From Fusibacter ferrireducens (GTDB taxonomy: Bacteria; Bacillota; Clostridia; Peptostreptococcales; Acidaminobacteraceae), in assembly GCF_015352425.1 (NCBI RefSeq), contig NZ_JADKNH010000003.1:124001-188000 (forward strand): a stretch of DNA of 64,000 nucleotides, in the 5' to 3' direction. How positions within the stretch are numbered: the stretch's first letter is position 1; each line of letters starts with the position of its first letter. Both the position numbers and the translations under genes were made by a program. Of the stretch, positions 62,161 to 64,000 are shown in pieces. The notes below the pieces were generated by a model, which made no database searches, was not told the origin of the DNA, and was given only the letters and a program-made list of their open reading frames with translations.

Positions 62161-63681
62161 ATGACGAAAGAAAGATGGCAAAAGATATTTAAAACCATAA
62201 TAAGAAGCGTAACCGTAGTAGTGGTCATCATCATATGCTTAAAAGTATCACAACCCTCACCTGCATCACAATCCAAAAGTCCTACGTACAAAACAGGTGA
62301 AGGCTTCGGTGTTAGCGGGATGGTGGACCATGCGAATGAAGTGGCTAATGCTCAGGTAGAGGCGTCCGTAGCTAAATATTCAGAAGATATTAATTGGGAA
62401 TATGGTGACCCAAGTCTTTATTATGAGGACTTTAGCGACATCGAAAAAGAACTTGATGAAAAATCAAATGAAATGACTGAAGCCTTTTTTAAACCCAAAG
62501 TAGATTTCCCTTTCTACTTTAAAACAAAGAATCAATATTATTTACCAGTGCTCAAGGAAATCAGAGATGGCAAGCTCAGTGTGGAGGAGGCACTGGATGA
62601 CCCCGCTAGGACGATTCGTGTACTTTCTTCTGATATATACTATTGGGTGACTGATCCGAATAAACAATATTTTTTAAATAGTGATATTACTATGGCATAT
62701 ATTAAAGAACAGAAAGCATTAGGAATTGAGCGATATTTTCATAGATTTTTTTCTGTAATAGATGAAAGTATTGATTATGAACAGATTAATAAAAGCAAAA
62801 ATGAAGAAGAGCCAATCCAATATCTAATAGATGATAATGCTAGGATAGTTATGGGAGTTGCATCTGATTTTGCATGGAGTTCTCTTAAAATGTACGATGA
62901 TAATGGACTGGGGGCGTATTTAAAAGGGCAATACAATCAAGACTTTAAACCGGCATTGTTTGAATATGGTTTTGAGGAAAGTCTGGGACAATATTATTAT
63001 CCAGTATCAGATCCAAGCCTACAGTTTGCTGCAACAGACTATGGCGATTTATATCTTACAGTTTTAGCACAACGTGCCATGTATGAAGAGATTGATAAAA
63101 TCATAGAAGAAGAAGGCTATGGTGGGCAGATTGCACATGTATCTATACCTAGGACGATAGGTTTAACCTTTATACAAGTTGAAAAAGGTTATGATATGAG
63201 TCAAAAATACGATAATCGAACGATTATCAATGAGGTATATGACGGGGGCTATGACACGAATTTGCTCCTCCTATTAGAAGAAGGTGAAGAAGTAGACTAT
63301 GCGAAACTTCAACAGATCAGTGCGAGAATACAAGATTTATTTTATACCACTATCTTTGACAATCAAGAAATCTGGCAAAGATCAGACCTTTTTATTTACT
63401 TTTACACATTACCAAAGGTCGAACACAAGATCGTCATTGATCTATTTGACAGAGATATGATCACAGAGACTTTTTTCAGAGACAAAACGAAGAGTATTGG
63501 AGATATTTATGTCAATATGTACATCACAAGAGTAGAGACAGAAGGATTTCATTATTTAGACGTGAGAGCAAAGAAGAGTGATTTTTTGCAAAGAGTATTA
63601 GGATCTGGTCAAGAAATACGGAGATTCACAATTGATGAGTTTGAAAAAAACTGCACGAGCGATACAATTTTCGCTAATTAA
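62161..63681 (+). CDS. Unrecognised membrane-anchored protein, 506 residues
   Basis: I do not recognise a family. One N-terminal hydrophobic helix (about 13-27, TIIRSVTVVVVIIICL) anchors it, followed by a large extracellular part, acidic and rich in Tyr, Glu and Asp. Segments include FGVSGMVDHANEVANAQVEA, YLPVLKEIRDGKLSVEEALD and LLEEGEEVDYAKLQQ. The stretch from about 62630 is visibly more AT-rich than the start of the gene and the exporter genes. It begins 34 bp after hlyD and is likely co-expressed; it could be an exported effector, a cargo partner or an envelope factor. AGGAGG precedes the ATG. Confidence 0.75.
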   Translation: MTKERWQKIFKTIIRSVTVVVVIIICLKVSQPSPASQSKSPTYKTGEGFGVSGMVDHANEVANAQVEASVAKYSEDINWEYGDPSLYYEDFSDIEKELDEKSNEMTEAFFKPKVDFPFYFKTKNQYYLPVLKEIRDGKLSVEEALDDPARTIRVLSSDIYYWVTDPNKQYFLNSDITMAYIKEQKALGIERYFHRFFSVIDESIDYEQINKSKNEEEPIQYLIDDNARIVMGVASDFAWSSLKMYDDNGLGAYLKGQYNQDFKPALFEYGFEESLGQYYYPVSDPSLQFAATDYGDLYLTVLAQRAMYEEIDKIIEEEGYGGQIAHVSIPRTIGLTFIQVEKGYDMSQKYDNRTIINEVYDGGYDTNLLLLLEEGEEVDYAKLQQISARIQDLFYTTIFDNQEIWQRSDLFIYFYTLPKVEHKIVIDLFDRDMITETFFRDKTKSIGDIYVNMYITRVETEGFHYLDVRAKKSDFLQRVLGSGQEIRRFTIDEFEKNCTSDTIFAN

Positions 63682-63723
63682 TAGATAGAAAACAAAAAAA
63701 GATAAATAAAATGGAGGGAAACA

Positions 63724-63933
63724 ATGAATTATACAAGTAAAACCGTTGGCTTAGAAGAGTTAAAAGAATTAGAAGGAGCTTTATACGTTATAGATCAACT
63801 ATTAAGAAAAAAGATGGAATTAGATCCAACAGATCCTAAAAACTACACCTATAAAAGCATAGGTGTAAATGTCTTTGACAATAATTATGTCAGAGAAGAT
63901 TTGAGAGATGAGCTTCAAAAATTGGACTTATAA
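63724..63933 (+). CDS. Small hypothetical protein, 69 residues
   Basis: A 69-residue soluble, charged protein without Cys or signal: LGLEELK-type helix (VGLEELKELEGALYVIDQLL), KKMELDPTDPKNYTYKSIGV, and an acidic C-terminus (REDLRDELQKLDL). TGGAGGG precedes the ATG. It follows the 506-residue protein by 42 bp in the same direction. The window ends soon after, so a larger secretion locus may continue. Function unknown; export cargo or regulatory partner is possible. Confidence 0.7.
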   Translation: MNYTSKTVGLEELKELEGALYVIDQLLRKKMELDPTDPKNYTYKSIGVNVFDNNYVREDLRDELQKLDL

Positions 63934-64000
63934 GTTAGGATCTTAAAAATACAGAAAGCACATACATATGAATACTCAAATCAGTATAATGATCAAAACA

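Overview
The window looks like a chromosome segment of a low-GC, anaerobic, Gram-positive bacterium of the class Clostridia. Supporting signs are strong AGGAGG-type ribosome binding sites, AT-rich spacers, TATAAT/TTGACA promoters, lipoprotein signal peptides, several radical-SAM and ferredoxin-type enzymes, a molybdenum hydroxylase and a dinitrogenase-cofactor-like protein. A Fusibacter/Acidaminobacter-like lineage is possible, but that is only an impression. There is no rRNA, CRISPR array, prophage or recognisable insertion sequence. One tRNA-Thr is present.

Layout. 1-3126: an APC permease (cut by the window edge) and an enolase-superfamily sugar-acid dehydratase, divergent from a GntR regulator with a palindromic operator between them. 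3350-15024: the most notable region, a Nif11-leader (NHLP) RiPP operon. It holds a ligand-binding lipoprotein, an HlyD-type adaptor, a C39 peptidase/ABC exporter, a second ABC exporter, three Nif11-type precursors with short hydrophobic cores, a PoyD-like radical-SAM epimerase and a B12-radical-SAM C-methyltransferase. No lanthionine synthetase or cyclodehydratase is present, so the predicted products are exported hydrophobic peptides carrying D-residues and extra C-methyl groups. 15165-27187: tRNA, chemotaxis receptor, a MerR-controlled aldo-keto reductase, an iron alcohol dehydrogenase, small redox genes, a J-domain protein with a degenerate kinase-like tail, RlmA, and a rhodanese behind a CsoR/CstR-like operator.

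27255-42403: Na/phosphate symporter, ROK glucokinase, an ACT/UPF0210 operon behind a single glycine riboswitch with a terminator, a TetR gene that appears leaderless followed by a glutamate-cysteine ligase and a permuted ATP-grasp ligase, a degenerate HD-GYP protein, two SHOCT small proteins, a two-component system followed by a 42-residue LDCC-motif protein, and a MarR/hydrolase/flavodoxin group sharing operator-like sites. 42404-54939: two 76-bp repeats, an ArsR-like regulator, GNAT, a three-subunit xanthine-dehydrogenase-type enzyme, DAHP synthase, GNAT/MocR pair, and a ModABC molybdate transporter divergent from an HTH-Mop regulator. The transporter can supply the Mo needed by the nearby hydroxylase. 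55128-63933: PPK2, a YgjP-like metallopeptidase, an internally duplicated lipoprotein, and a second export system (HlyB/HlyD type) with a long structured leader and two unrecognised downstream genes.

Many listed starts were moved from the longest open frame to the ATG or TTG with the best-placed Shine-Dalgarno sequence. All family assignments rest on reading motifs by eye; no database search was run.
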